A stretch of DNA of 64,000 nt, from positions 16,353,385 to 16,417,384 of the forward strand of contig NC_088295.1 in assembly GCF_032854445.1 (NCBI RefSeq). Reading direction: 5' to 3'. The position numbers and the translations under genes are program-made. The notes under the pieces are model-generated. The model did not search any database. It was given only the letters and a program-made list of their open reading frames with translations, and was not told the DNA's origin. Shown here piece by piece: positions 12,149 through 60,455 of the stretch. Position 1 is the stretch's first letter. Each line of letters opens with the position of its first letter. This DNA is from Liolophura sinensis (Eukaryota; Mollusca; Polyplacophora; Chitonida; Chitonidae).

Positions 12149-12871
12149 GTGGAAATCATTCGAAGTGGTGTACTGCGTGACTTTCTTTAGCCTTATTGAT
12201 CAGTTCGTCCAGATGCCCCAGTAACTTGTTTGCAATGCGAAGCTGAAGGTGTTTGTAGGCCTAAAAGCAGTGTTAAATGCCTAGTGCTATTTATCTCTGT
12301 TGGGTTTACACACGTAATTCGCTTGTTTTGCTTTTGTTCCTCAAACAACACCTAAACCACTGGTTTTCAATGTAGAAGACCAAGATTCATTCCTAATGAC
12401 GCCAAAGGTTTAATTAAGAAGGCAACTACGTTTGTCTGAGGAGAACAGAGATCAATCAGTGCCAAGTCAGCAAACGGTTAAGGACCGGACAAATCTTCTC
12501 CACTCGAGAATAAAAACTAGGCAGTTAAAGCATGGGAACATTCCTCTAGCAAAAATTTATGTGGAATCCAATGGGTAATCGGAATATGTTTTAATGGCAC
12601 CGTCTAACTTAACATCTTAATATCAGACGTGATTTTGGGAACGTGAAACCAAATAGTTTGAAAACACAGAACCATCCAATGCTTCTCACTTGTCTCCAGC
12701 ATCAGATGATTTAAGCTGCAAATGATTTATAGTTTATCAACCATATCCAACTCTATGATGTTGTACTCGGGTGTAGCCGTTAACATTTATACATGTATGT
12801 TTATACTTTCACAGAAAAACCTGTGCGCGACCCACGAATGTATCAAAATGATAAGGGTTGGTATGAAGGCC

Positions 12872-12983
12872 GGATGAAGACATTGCGGGTTGCAGCCCGA
12901 GGACGGTACCATTGGCACACGATTTGCTCAGTCCTCGTGCCGCGGCCCGCGGCTCGCGGGGCACGGGCGAGATGTCCTCATCC
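12872..12983. repeat. GC-rich foldback segment
   Basis: The ends 'ggatgaagacatt' and 'gatgtcctcatcc' are inverted repeats with one mismatch; the interior (gtgccgcggcccgcggctcg) is very GC-rich against AT-rich surroundings. Compatible with a small foldback or MITE-like element. Confidence 0.5.
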
Positions 12984-13474
12984 AGATTTCCACAGTGTCG
13001 TTTATGTACTTGGTATTTAGTAGTAAGTAGGGGATAAAACACAACATGTACTAGTTCTTTACACATCGCAGCAAAAATGAATAGCTCTGTGTTTTATTAC
13101 ACTTTTTTCTTCCTAATTAGTTGTTTATGTAAGTTATTGTGTGATTGACAAATGAAGACTAAGTTGATGTAGGTATGTACATAATAAGCTCAACACAACT
13201 ACAGCCGGTCATGCGTTATTACCTTCACATATTAAGATTTCCTGATCAAAAAAGGGAAAAACTCCAGTTCATTGTTTATTTTAAATTTATCATCCAAGTA
13301 GTTGCAAAATTATCTCCGTCTGTTTTCATTTGCCTCCATCAGCACGGTGGAAAACACCAAAGAAAAGTCATAATATTGCCTACTTTTGAGAAAGCAATAA
13401 ACGGGAAAAAGTAGTATCTCTGAACGATGTGTGGTCATTTACTATTTTACTTTGTCCAAAACCCAGGCTGTATA

Positions 13475-13555
13475 TATTTATTTATTAATTGTTCCTTTGG
13501 CGCCATAATCTAGAATTGTTCACTGTCAGTGGAGGAAACCTTGTTGTTACGGCTA
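13475..13555 (-). mobile_element. Degenerate SINE family A fragment
   Basis: 'tttatttattaattgttcct', 'tggcgccataatctagaatt' and 'ggaggaaacc' follow the order of a reverse-complement family A 3' end with many changes. Confidence 0.35.
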
Positions 13556-14854
13556 ATCGGTCGACCTTCCCGTAGCAAGTTATTGACAAACTTTTCCATG
13601 TATCACGTACAGACTGTGACAGCTTATTCTTCACAAAAAAACCCTCGAACAAAAAAAAGACAAGAAATTTACAAATGTCCTGTTTGATTGTCCGGGACTG
13701 AGCTCGTGTACTTCGTGACTGAAATCGTGTATCTTAGCACTGAACCATATCTAACCGCTATCTGTAAAATGCCTCATTTTTAACCATATGCCATCTGTTT
13801 CGCGCTGTAACCAAAGTCACATTCGTGACCCTGCAGTATCTTTTCATTAAAGATCGACCCAATGATACAAGCGTATTCATTGGCTGCATACAGGCTTATG
13901 AATACCAGAGCTATCCAAAGGTTGAGCTCGGAATTCCATCCAGTTATCAGATAGAAATACCAATGTATGTTCCAGCTGTCTACATGGTTTTCTGTAACTC
14001 GCTAAAGCTATCCTATTATGCTACAGAGACATCCATCAATTAAACTGTATCATGATTGGCATTTCTAATCTGTCCGGAAAATGCCTGACAAGAATGAAGT
14101 TACGTCACCCATCCCCACATACTTCTGGTTATTAATTATGTGGAGGACGCCTTATCAAACAATCGCCTGTTAAGCCAGGGTTTCTGAGCCTGCGTTAGCC
14201 GCGCTTAAAAGCGAGGAGCAGCCCTCTAGCCTTTCACATTATACTGACGATAGACGCGGGTCTCCTGCAGTGATGAGGTTCAGGCTCACTACCCCAGGGA
14301 TGTTCACTTAGCTTTATTGTCAGTGGGATAACACTTGTAGTAATTGCTTTGCTATATGACATATTAATATGATACACGACTCTTTTACGTCCTATTATAC
14401 CAGCCAACAGCCCAGTCCATCGAATAAGACTTCAGTTGTAATCAATACATGTGCGGAGGTATGTATGTTTGTGTTGGGCGTTACCCATAGTCTTCGTCCT
14501 GTCAAGATTGGCACCAGCTCGCAATCACTGGCCAGAGACAATCTGGTAGACAAGGGTCAGGCTTCTGTGATCTCGCACCACCTCGGACTTTAGAGGGATA
14601 TAGATCGATCTAGGAAAATAGACGCGCATTGATTTCTTTACATATCCACGTCATTTCGTCCTTTTAAAGTGAATACCTAGCATCTTTAGACCTTGTTATC
14701 GAGTGTTTTTATGCAGAAGTCAAACGGGCATTAAGTTTAAGTTGTGTATGCAGTTGCAGTTTGGCCAGCGCCGGGAGAGAGTTGACTGTTCCGTCTGAAA
14801 CAGTGTAGAAGAGACGGTCACTAGGAAGTCCTCCTCAGAGATCTGACGGACAGG

Positions 14855-14860
14855 TATAAA
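14855..14860 (+). promoter_or_regulatory. Possible TATA box for RET
   Basis: TATAAA in a GC-balanced stretch 385 bp before the first ATG. If used, transcription would start near 14885. No transcript evidence is available, and other starts are possible. Confidence 0.25.
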
Positions 14861-14939
14861 GACACAAGCCGACACTGTTGCCGCTCGCAACACACTCTCC
14901 ATACTCCTGACAGGGAATTTTGTGCTATTGTGAATCTAT

Positions 14940-15216
14940 ATGTGGGTGTGACTGTTGCCAAGAGCCAACCTTAACAGGATAAATTCGAACGTGACACCAC
15001 TCACATAATCCAGCGAATTTTCCGACTTGTTCAACTAATGCGAACGTAATAACAATACCCGATCCGTTATAACGTTTGTAGTCCTGATTCCTCTGTTCAG
15101 AGACAATACGCGGGGCACGCGTCCTAGCCGACTAAACCACGGATATTATGGGAGGCCAGGTCCCTGTGTGGAGCCCTATCCCGGACACAGACTGTGCGGA
15201 CAACGCAACTCAGTGA
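14940..15216 (+). promoter_or_regulatory. Putative RET leader with three short upstream ORFs
   Basis: If transcription starts near 14885, the leader contains ATG-TGG-GTG-TGA (14940-14951), ATG-CGA-ACG-TAA (15038-15049) and a 22-codon frame beginning MGGQVPVW (15148-15216) that ends 28 nt before the RET start. Upstream ORFs like these usually lower translation of the main frame; that role is inferred. Confidence 0.3.
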
Positions 15217-15244
15217 GGAAAACTTTACCCGTTTGAGTGAGGAA

Positions 15245-52194
<36,950 letters not shown>

Positions 52195-52239
52195 CGGAAC
52201 AGATGTGTACATGACATCCTTGTTCTAGTTAAGCCACAT

Positions 52240-52830
52240 CTTCATGTAGATGTTGTGCCCATAACTGCTTTGTTCAACATATTTTACAGTCTTTCCCGAT
52301 GCTGTGACCATTACCACTTTGTTCAGGATAAGTCACAGTCTTTCTTTGATGCTGTGGCCATGACAACTTTGTTCAGGATGCCACGGAGCCTTCCCTCTCT
52401 ACTGTGACCACCCATGACAACTTTGTACATTATCATCCGAAGTTTTTCCTTGATAACGTGCCCATTACCAATATCCGCGTTGGCAATTCGCCACAGCCTT
52501 TCCTGGATACTGTGCCCACGCGCAGGATTATTTACATCCTTTCCTGGATACTGTGCCTATGCGCAGGATTATTGCAGCCTTTCCTGGATACTGTGCCCAT
52601 GAGCAGGATAATTCACTGCTTTTCCTTTTTAACGTACCCATTACCGATTGCAATGTTTGGAATTCGCTACAGCCTTTGATTGATCCTGTGTCCATGCGTA
52701 GGATTATTCATAGCTTTTCCTTGATAACTCACCCAAGCTCAGTTTGTTTGGGATTCGTCACAGCCTTTTTTCGGTACTGTGCCCAGGATTATTTACAGCT
52801 TTTCCTTAGTATCCCAGCATCCCCGGAATA
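52240..52830. repeat. Diverged 41-bp repeat just after the RET stop
   Basis: Best copies are 'cctttcctggatactgtgcc', 'cacgcgcaggattatttaca' at 52497 and 52538; copies on both sides are weaker. If the RET transcript extends to 54 kb, this array is in the 3' UTR. Confidence 0.8.
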
Positions 52831-54141
52831 CATATCTCTACTGAAACCATGCATACAAATATTTAGCAAGCTGATAAAGATTATTGTCTTTGACATTTCC
52901 GATGTCTAAGGGTTTTTTCCCTTTTCTGAAAGTGTTCGGTGGCTGTATACGCTGATTTCAACAGTGATCCATGGCTGACTTATCATCCTTGTTGCTGCTC
53001 AGCGGCTTCCACTCCTCGTAGTTTCACGTCTTCTTTCGGCAGATGTCAAGACAAAATTTGATCTGTTCAGTTGCAAGCATAATTCCTGATAATCTGCCAT
53101 TAGCAACAGATATTTTTCCTGCGATTTTCCGAGGCCTTTGTGGTGCCCACCAGGATCTACGAACATACAACCTTTGCCTTTTCAATTACCTACTTCATAC
53201 TGTTTGGATTCATGGACATAAGTATTTTGAACCGTTTAATGTTGTATGGTGCACACTGGGTATATTAAAGCAATGCACATTTTTATGAACTGCGCTATTA
53301 AGAGGGGTGTTTATATCGTGAACTTATGTAAGAAGCAAGTGAAAATAGAAAAAGATCGCCTAAGTGTCTTAAGCAAAGAAACAAGTAAAGGTTGTACTTT
53401 TCCTTGGCATGTCCTAATATATAAGGAAGGACATAAATCGTAAAAGAAAGACAATATAAAGTATAGCATACAATAAGATAAAAGTTGCTTTAGAGACATC
53501 ATCAAAGCGATAAAAACCAAATCACCTACGGACATTCTTGACTTGTTTTGGTATGTTTCTGTCAATTGTTTAAACACGACGTGGTTATGACAAAAGTGTG
53601 CCTTTTTCGTATGCTTTGGCAAAGCCATTGGAATTCACTGCAATACATAATTAATATTGTCTTTTTAATTTTGTATTTTGCCGATGTTTCTGGTTGCTGT
53701 AGGTATAAGTGTAGTTGATGCCTGCTCTGATTGGTACGTGGTGTACCCCGCGATGCTTTCGGATCTTGCCGTATCGTGTACCGTGATGCAGACAGAGCAA
53801 GTGTACTTGCCGGATGTATCATTGGGGTTTTTACAGTGCTTGCCATCTTTAATGAAAGCTCACGTAGGCTAAGAAGTGTTCCTGAGAAGTTCGCTGTAAA
53901 CCATGGCGTGTGCTATACTGTAGCTGGACGATCAAGGAACTGTGTAAAAGCTTTACTGTGTCAGCTGTCCGGACGTTCACCCATGACTTCTTACAGACTG
54001 ATAAAACTACATCAAGTGATCGACTTTTACTGTTTAATATTTGCACATAAGTGCCGAGGAGACTTTTGTTGGCGCTGTGAATGTTAACAGTTTAGTCTTC
54101 GGTAACGCTGTCACCTTCAGGCTATCTTGTCACTCTTGAAT

Positions 54142-54147
54142 AATAAA
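54142..54147 (+). terminator. Candidate poly(A) signal
   Basis: AATAAA followed by a T/G-rich stretch (gtttgcttgtgctcc). If used by RET, the 3' UTR would be about 1.95 kb. An earlier ATTAAA lies at 53264. Confidence 0.3.
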
Positions 54148-55689
54148 CAGTTTGCTTGTGCTCCATATGTGCTGATCGCCTTTCAAATGATTTACCGTGC
54201 AGTCTGTGATATTTGCTTTCCGCACACTCTCTCTGTTTACATAACATTATTATGTTTTCTGATATGGAGATTGTCTGGCAGCTGTCGTTAACGGAAAACC
54301 GCCAGTGGTTTGATTGAAGTCATTGTTATCAAATGAATTATTCATTTGCTACGAGACTATGTTAGTATCATAAAAAGGACACTTAAAAACGGTTTCTTGT
54401 GATGTCTGTCTTCTCTCTTGGTGTTTTGTGGTCCGCCAGGATCGTATCATGTGTGGAATTTCAGAGGATATTCAATAAACCCAGGAGACAAATCCAAAGG
54501 GTATTTGAAGTCTGTTCAATAATTTCAGTTTCCCAGCAATATTTGTACGTGAAATACACGATTTGGTTATTATTACCCCCAAATCTGGAGTCTGCAACTA
54601 CGCTTTCGGGATGGGTTTTGGAACATCAGTCACTGATGACATACTGCTTCAAAGCGTCATCATATGCGTTTATGTGGGAACTCTGCCAGGTCAAAGAATA
54701 TATCTGGGGCACTGTAATGTAGACGACCGCATTGGGGGAAGTGGATTTTTTTTTGGTCTGAGGAGATAAGGGGAGATACCGCAGATGACAAATCAGCTGA
54801 TGTAACTTTGCGTCTTTCCTTGGGCGAACTATCAGTTTCACATTTCTGACATTTCACGGCATTGGTAAACAAAGTTTGTCATAACAATGTTCTGTGGTGC
54901 ACATTTTACAAACTACCGTTTAGTTCAAAACTTGTATTATAGCATGGCACACATACCCCGCGCCACTGGTGATTCACCCGCTGGCCACCGCTAATGACCG
55001 ATTTTCACAGACATCTGCACAAGCACCTCCCAAATCTCTCAAATCACGCCTCCTTCATGTACATTTTCTTCAAATGTCTAAATTTGAAATTTTTTGGCAT
55101 GTGAGATGCACGAAATAATGTGATCTAGACATGCAAAATCTGTGTTATAGGCCAGAAATTTACGTTGTTTTGTAAGTAGGATAAAAAAAGGGGGTAAATT
55201 TCCTTAGAATTAATAAATCACGCACGCATTGTACTGACAAATTGAGTTTAGAAAGCCATGAATATGCTAACCAAAAGATAGACGCAAGTGAAGAAAAACA
55301 TGGCCATTGGTACTATAACGTTTCAAAGCTGAGAGCCACAGAAAGACCTCAGCTGGAAATTATAACTGTTACTTGGACAGTAAAGCGATATGAATACAGT
55401 TACTTAACGGTTATAAAACGGGACTGTCACAACATCACATCAAGTCGTAATGGGCATAGTCATCAAACGTTTGTAAACCGAGGCGGACATAACCACTCAA
55501 CGACTCTACACCGAACATTTAACATTTACTGAGGGAGACTGTAAATCGCCTCATTGACGGCCAGAGTAATAAAACGCCATGGAATGGATCATAAGAAGAT
55601 GTTTATAAAGTGCTAATGCAGAATGCCTTTCAGAGACATTCATCAAAACGTCGCTTTCAACATTACGTCGGTATTCCCATGTAACAGGC

Positions 55690-55870
55690 TGTCCCAAATG
55701 ATTATAAACGTTCAGCAGAGAGTACCTAGTGAACACGTAACCGGTGAAATACGGTCTCTTGTCAGTTTATCTCAGTCAGGGTTTTTTCTAACTGTTTATG
55801 TAAATGCATCAATAGTATCAATTTACACGTCCTCTAGCAACATGGCTTAAGTAGAATTAGGTTAATATAA
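55690..55870 (+). repeat. Dispersed repeat E, copy 2
   Basis: 'tcagtttatctcagtcaggg' and 'aactgtttatgtaaatg' match 63955-64000; 'caacatggcttaagtagaat' matches copy 1. Confidence 0.45.
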
Positions 55871-56109
55871 TGGTGGGTGATGTTAATTTATTATAACTCA
55901 CTGATCTAGAATTACTCAAAATGTTGTGTTGTCATCACATTTAACATAGAATAACATTAAAACAATGCAAAGGGACCAAGTTTATTACCGACAGACTTAT
56001 ACTATTACCTCAGTGAAATGACAATTCATCAACAGTATGCCCCATCCAAAGTATAAAGGATTAAAGAAAACAGGTCACAGGATTGAGTATTTGCTGCTTT
56101 TATCGCCAT

Positions 56110-56240
56110 ACTCAAAACCTTTTAACGTATAAAACGACGGTAGGGAAAACCAGAGTGCCCGGGCTAAACCACCAACCTTTAGCAAGTTTCTGACGAACTT
56201 TCCCACAAACACACTTACATGCCGATAATCTTTTTGGACG
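56110..56240 (-). mobile_element. SINE-related element A', copy 2
   Basis: 'cagagtgcccgggctaaacc' then 'agcaagtttctgacgaactt' and 'tcccaca' match 33440-33560 in order. Confidence 0.45.
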
Positions 56241-56948
56241 ACAAGACTGTGAAAAAAGCCCTACGTACACAATGGTAAATGAATTAAAAAAGATAGTGCC
56301 GGGATGCTGGCAGATATAATGTTTAATCGCCTGAATGAATGGTGACCTAACGTGGAAATAAGAAATTAAACACGATAGAAAAGGACAACCACAGAGTTAC
56401 ATGAGTAAACAGGATGGTGCATGGGTGGTGGGAAAGTACATAAGTAAAAAATTAAAGATTATAGTATAGGAATGTTTACAAATCATAGGATTAAAGAAGA
56501 AGACACGAAAGGGTCCTGGTGGCTAATCAAATAAAAGATTACACATAATATTGTAGGAATAGTGACAAGACTGACAAATAACAGATAAAATATAATTGTT
56601 CACGAATGAGTTAAAAACATAGAAATGAACGAACAAACATGAGAGTGCAAGGCATAGAAAATACAAGAATAAACACAATAGTGCATGGCACAGAAAATAC
56701 AAGAACAAACACGATAGAGTAGTGATGTTGGTAAAACGGAAAAAGTGAATTAAACACAACAGTGTTGAAATGGCGGCATTAAACACGATGGTATAAGAAT
56801 GATGCTATGGCATACACGTATAAGCGCGATAGTACATGAACAGAAGCATAACACAGAAATAATGGATTAAACATGACTGTGTAGAAAAGTTTAGAAATAA
56901 AGAGTTAAACACGGTAGGTTAGGAATGATGGCAAGGCAGAGAAATAAC

Positions 56949-57235
56949 TTATTTATTTATTTGACTGGTGTTTTACGCCTTACTCAAGAATATTTCACTT
57001 ATACGATGGCTGCCAGCATCATGGGTGGTGGAAACCGGGCACAGCCAACGACCATCGTGGAATCCCACGACCATCCGCAGGTTGCTGCCAAACCTTCCCA
57101 CTTACGGCCGGAGAGGAAGCCAGCATGAGCTGGACTCGAACTCAAAGCGACCGCATTGGTGAGACGCTCCTTGGTCATTACGCTGCTCTAGCGCGCTAAC
57201 CAACTAAGCCACAGAGCCCCCCCCCCCCCCCCCCC
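56949..57235 (-). mobile_element. SINE family A, near full length, ending in a 19-C run
   Basis: Reverse-complement full unit from tail to tRNA-like head (ctaaccaactaagccacaga). A run of 19 C (57217-57235) replaces the normal 5' edge. A short duplication GAAATAA lies on both sides. The C run could be a real 5' feature (extra G on the RNA) or an assembly artefact. Confidence 0.88.
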
Positions 57236-57254
57236 GAAATAAACATAATAACAT

Positions 57255-58400
57255 TATAGTGTAGTGATGGTGGCAAAGTACAGATATAAAAGATTAAACA
57301 TGATAGCGTGGTGATGGTGGCAAAGTACAGATATAAAGGATTAAACATGATGGTGTGGTGATGATGGCAAACTACAGATATAAAGGATTAAACATGATGG
57401 TGTGGTGATGGTGGCAAAGTACAGATATAAAGGATTAAACATGATGGTGGGATGATGGTGGCAAAGTACAGATATAAAGGATTAAACATGATAGTGGGAT
57501 GATGGTGGCAAAGTACAGATATAAAGGATTAAACATGATGGTGGGATGATGGTGGCAAAGTACAGATATAAAGGATTAAACATGATGGTGGGATGATGGT
57601 GGCAAAGTACAGATATAAAGGATTAAACATGATAGTGTGGTGATGGTGGCAAAGTACACATATAAAGGATTAAACATGATAGTGGGGTGATGGTGGCAAA
57701 GTACAGATATAAAGGATTAAACATGATAGCGTGGTGATGGTGGTAAAGTACAGATATAAAGGATTAAACATGATGGTGTGGTGATGGTGGCAAAGTACAG
57801 ACATAAAGGATTAAACATGATAGTGGGGTGATGGTGGCAAAGTACAGATATAAAGGATTAAACATGATAGTGGTGTGATGGTGGCAAAGTACAGATATAA
57901 AGGATTAAACATGATAGTGGGATGATGGTGGCAAAGTACAGATATAAAGGATTAAACATGATAGTGTGGTGATGGTGGCAAAGTACAGATATAAAGGATT
58001 AAACATGACAGTGTGGTGATGGTGGCAAACTACAGATATAAAGGATTAAACATGATAGTGTGGTGATGATGGCAAACTACAGATATAAAGGATTAAACAT
58101 GATAGTGTGGTGATGGTGGCAAAGTACAGATATAAAGGATTAAACATGATAGTGGGATGATGGTGGCAAAGTACAGATATAAAGGATTAAACATGATAGT
58201 GGGATGATGGTGGCAAAGTACAGATATAAAGGATTAAACATGATAGTGTGGTGATGGTGGCAAAGTACAGTTATAAAGGATTAAACATGATAGTGTGGTG
58301 ATGGTGGCAAAGTACAGATATAAAGGATTAAACATGATAGTGTGGTGATGGTGGCAAAGTACACATATAAAGGATTAAACATGATGGTGGGATGATGGTA
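57255..58400. repeat. 47-bp minisatellite, about 24 copies
   Basis: The unit approximates 'gtgtggtgatggtggcaaag', 'tacagatataaaggattaaa', 'catgata'. Copies are over 90% alike, the most homogeneous array in the window, so probably recent. Outlying relatives ('ggattaaacacgatag'-like) occur back to about 56280. Confidence 0.95.
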
Positions 58401-58435
58401 AAAGCGCATAGTAAAACACGATTTAAATAATACTG

Positions 58436-58760
58436 TGCGTTGGGGTTAATGTCGCACTTAACAATTTTTCAGTCATATGACGGCGAAGGAGTCCTTAGAG
58501 TGCATGTCAGGTGCCTCCTTGTTGCAGGCCAGATCCCCACCGCTCTTTTATAGAGTGCTTCTTCACGAGATGACTTACTGAAGGCAAGTAAAACGCCCAA
58601 TCCCGAGCACATTATATTGATACGAGTCAACCGGTCGTTGCAATATCCCCTTAATATTGAACGTCAAGCGAGGAAGCTACAACTTTCTCTTCTGAGGTCT
58701 TAGGTGTGACTTAACCCAGTGACGGTGGATCTACCGCCCTCGAAGAGGACCAATGAGGAC
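58436..58760 (-). mobile_element. Dispersed element C, copy 2
   Basis: 'gcacttaacaatttttcagt' followed by 'catatgacggcgaaggagtc' and 'cattatattgatacgagtca'. It follows directly after the 47-bp array. Same blocks in the same order as 960-1260. Confidence 0.5.
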
Positions 58761-59569
58761 TGAGGGAGAAGTCTCTACAGCAGAGTAGGGGCATTTTTAC
58801 ATTATCGCGCTTCCTAATACCACATACAGAGATGAAACAAGCACCTGTTCCCCTCGCTATCTAAAACATTGTCAGATGTAATCCAAACGTAAGACCCATG
58901 AAGCTTAGTGAATTCGCAAATCGACCGACATCGACGAACCTTCTGCCAAACCCTGCTTAACGGCGTTTACTTAAGTTTCTCACTTCGTTAAGTCATGCCA
59001 GGGGAAATTTTCCACTGAACTTCTAAGTGATGTGAAAGGTTTATACCATGGAGTTATGGAGAGTGCAAGATACTTAAAGACACAAAAACAGCTACTTGTT
59101 AGAGATGAAAGGAAGTCTCGTGATACATTCGTGTTATATGCTTGCCTAAACACGTAGAAAGGAGAACAGTCTGCAGTAGTGTGCAGTAGTGTACAGTAAC
59201 TCCTTTCTGTGTAAGAAACTGGAGCTTTGATTCAGATATTGGAGAATTACCAGAAAATGTCTCCCATGAAAGCCCACATGTACAACACCTTTCCCAGTAA
59301 AGTATGTGTGATGTGGATAAAACATTATGTACACTAATTCCATGTCACCTGTATATATGGCACTGTTTAAAATCAAATATTCCTACATTGTTTTGAAAGT
59401 TCACTTTGCTCTATCTATTTCTTTATGTTAGTGGTTGAGGAAGGATGGAGGTGGGGAACGGATTCAGCTAGATAAAGCTTCGTTCTCTAATACCCACTAC
59501 TCATAAAGATGACAACCTCAACCGCCGCTAAAGAAAAATCAAAGAGTCAAGCGGTTTTAGAGACTTTAG
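58761..59569. other. Intergenic, nothing identified
   Basis: Unique sequence between two minisatellites; no supported element. Confidence 0.5.
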
Positions 59570-60455
59570 CCGAACGGATCCCCTAGGGTGTAGAAGCTGG
59601 AACGTACCCTAATAACGGATTCTTGTCGCTCATGGCCCGCGCAATAGGGTATAGAAACTGAAAGGGACGCTACTAACGGTTTCTCGACTATCATGGGCGC
59701 GCACTAGGGCATAGAAGCTTAGTGGCATGGTAATCACGGTTTCTCAACTTCCATGTCCTGCACACTAAGGTGTGGGAGCTACATGGTAAGCTAATAACAC
59801 TTTCCCCACTTTCATGGCGCGCACTAGGAAATAGAAGCTGAAAGGTACGTTGACAACGGTTTCTCGACTTCCATGACCCGCAGAATGGGGAATAGGAGCT
59901 ACCTTTCTCGACTTTCATGGACCCGTGCAGTAGACATGGTATACATAGGAGGGACATGGTACGCTAATAACGATTGCTCGACTTTAATGACTCGCGCACT
60001 AGGTATAGAAGCTACGTATTTGCGATAATAACGATTTCTCAACTTTTATGGCCCGCGCTGTAGGGTATAGGACCTACGTGACATGCTAATGACGGTTTCT
60101 CATCTTCCATGACCCGTGCACTTGGGATAGGAGCTACGTGGCACACTAATAACGATTTCTCGACTTTAATGACCGGCCCAGATAGCACAGTTGGTAGAGC
60201 GTCCGCTTCGGGACGTGCATGCACCCTAATGATTCCTTCGTCGTCATATGACTGAAAAATTGTTGAGTACGACGTTAAACCCCAAGCACTCACTCACTCA
60301 CTCGACTTTAATGACTCGCGCACTATAGGTATAGAAGCTACGTGTTGTGCCAATAACGATTTCTCAACTATCATGGCCCGCGCACTAGGGTATAGGAGCT
60401 ACGTGCTAAGTTAAAAATGGTTTCTCGGCTGGTTTCCGAGACCTTCGGCTGCTGT
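59570..60455. repeat. 60-bp minisatellite, about 13 copies
   Basis: The unit approximates 'gtttctcgactttcatggcc', 'cgcgcactagggtatagaag', 'ctacgtggtacgctaataac'. A family B SINE splits one unit at 60174-60300. Confidence 0.9.
60174..60300 (+). mobile_element. SINE family B, short copy with target duplication
   Basis: 'ggcccagatagcacagttgg' (A-box region) 'tagagcgtccgcttcgg', then the 3' end 'gactgaaaaattgttgagta', 'cgacgttaaaccccaagc' and (CACT)n. The 15-bp duplication CTCGACTTTAATGAC at 60159-60173 and 60301-60315 marks insertion into one unit of the 60-bp array. The B-box part is deleted. Confidence 0.9.

Larger units (their letters stand above)
12150..14850. other. Intergenic upstream of RET
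   Basis: Contains the GC-rich foldback (12872-12983) and a degenerate SINE (13475-13555). Short frames at 13825-14043 and 14369-14593 show no recognisable protein. Distal RET regulatory sites may lie here but none can be read from sequence alone. Confidence 0.45.
52831..56109. other. 3' flank of RET
   Basis: No second gene recognised. Possible poly(A) signals for RET are ATTAAA at 53264 and AATAAA at 54142-54147. Short frames at 53731-54087, 54399-54722 and 55242-55532 have no family features. Confidence 0.45.

Noticed and set aside
53731-54087. 118-codon frame downstream of RET
   Set aside because: Overlaps other frames of similar length, no recognisable domain, likely 3' UTR or intergenic.
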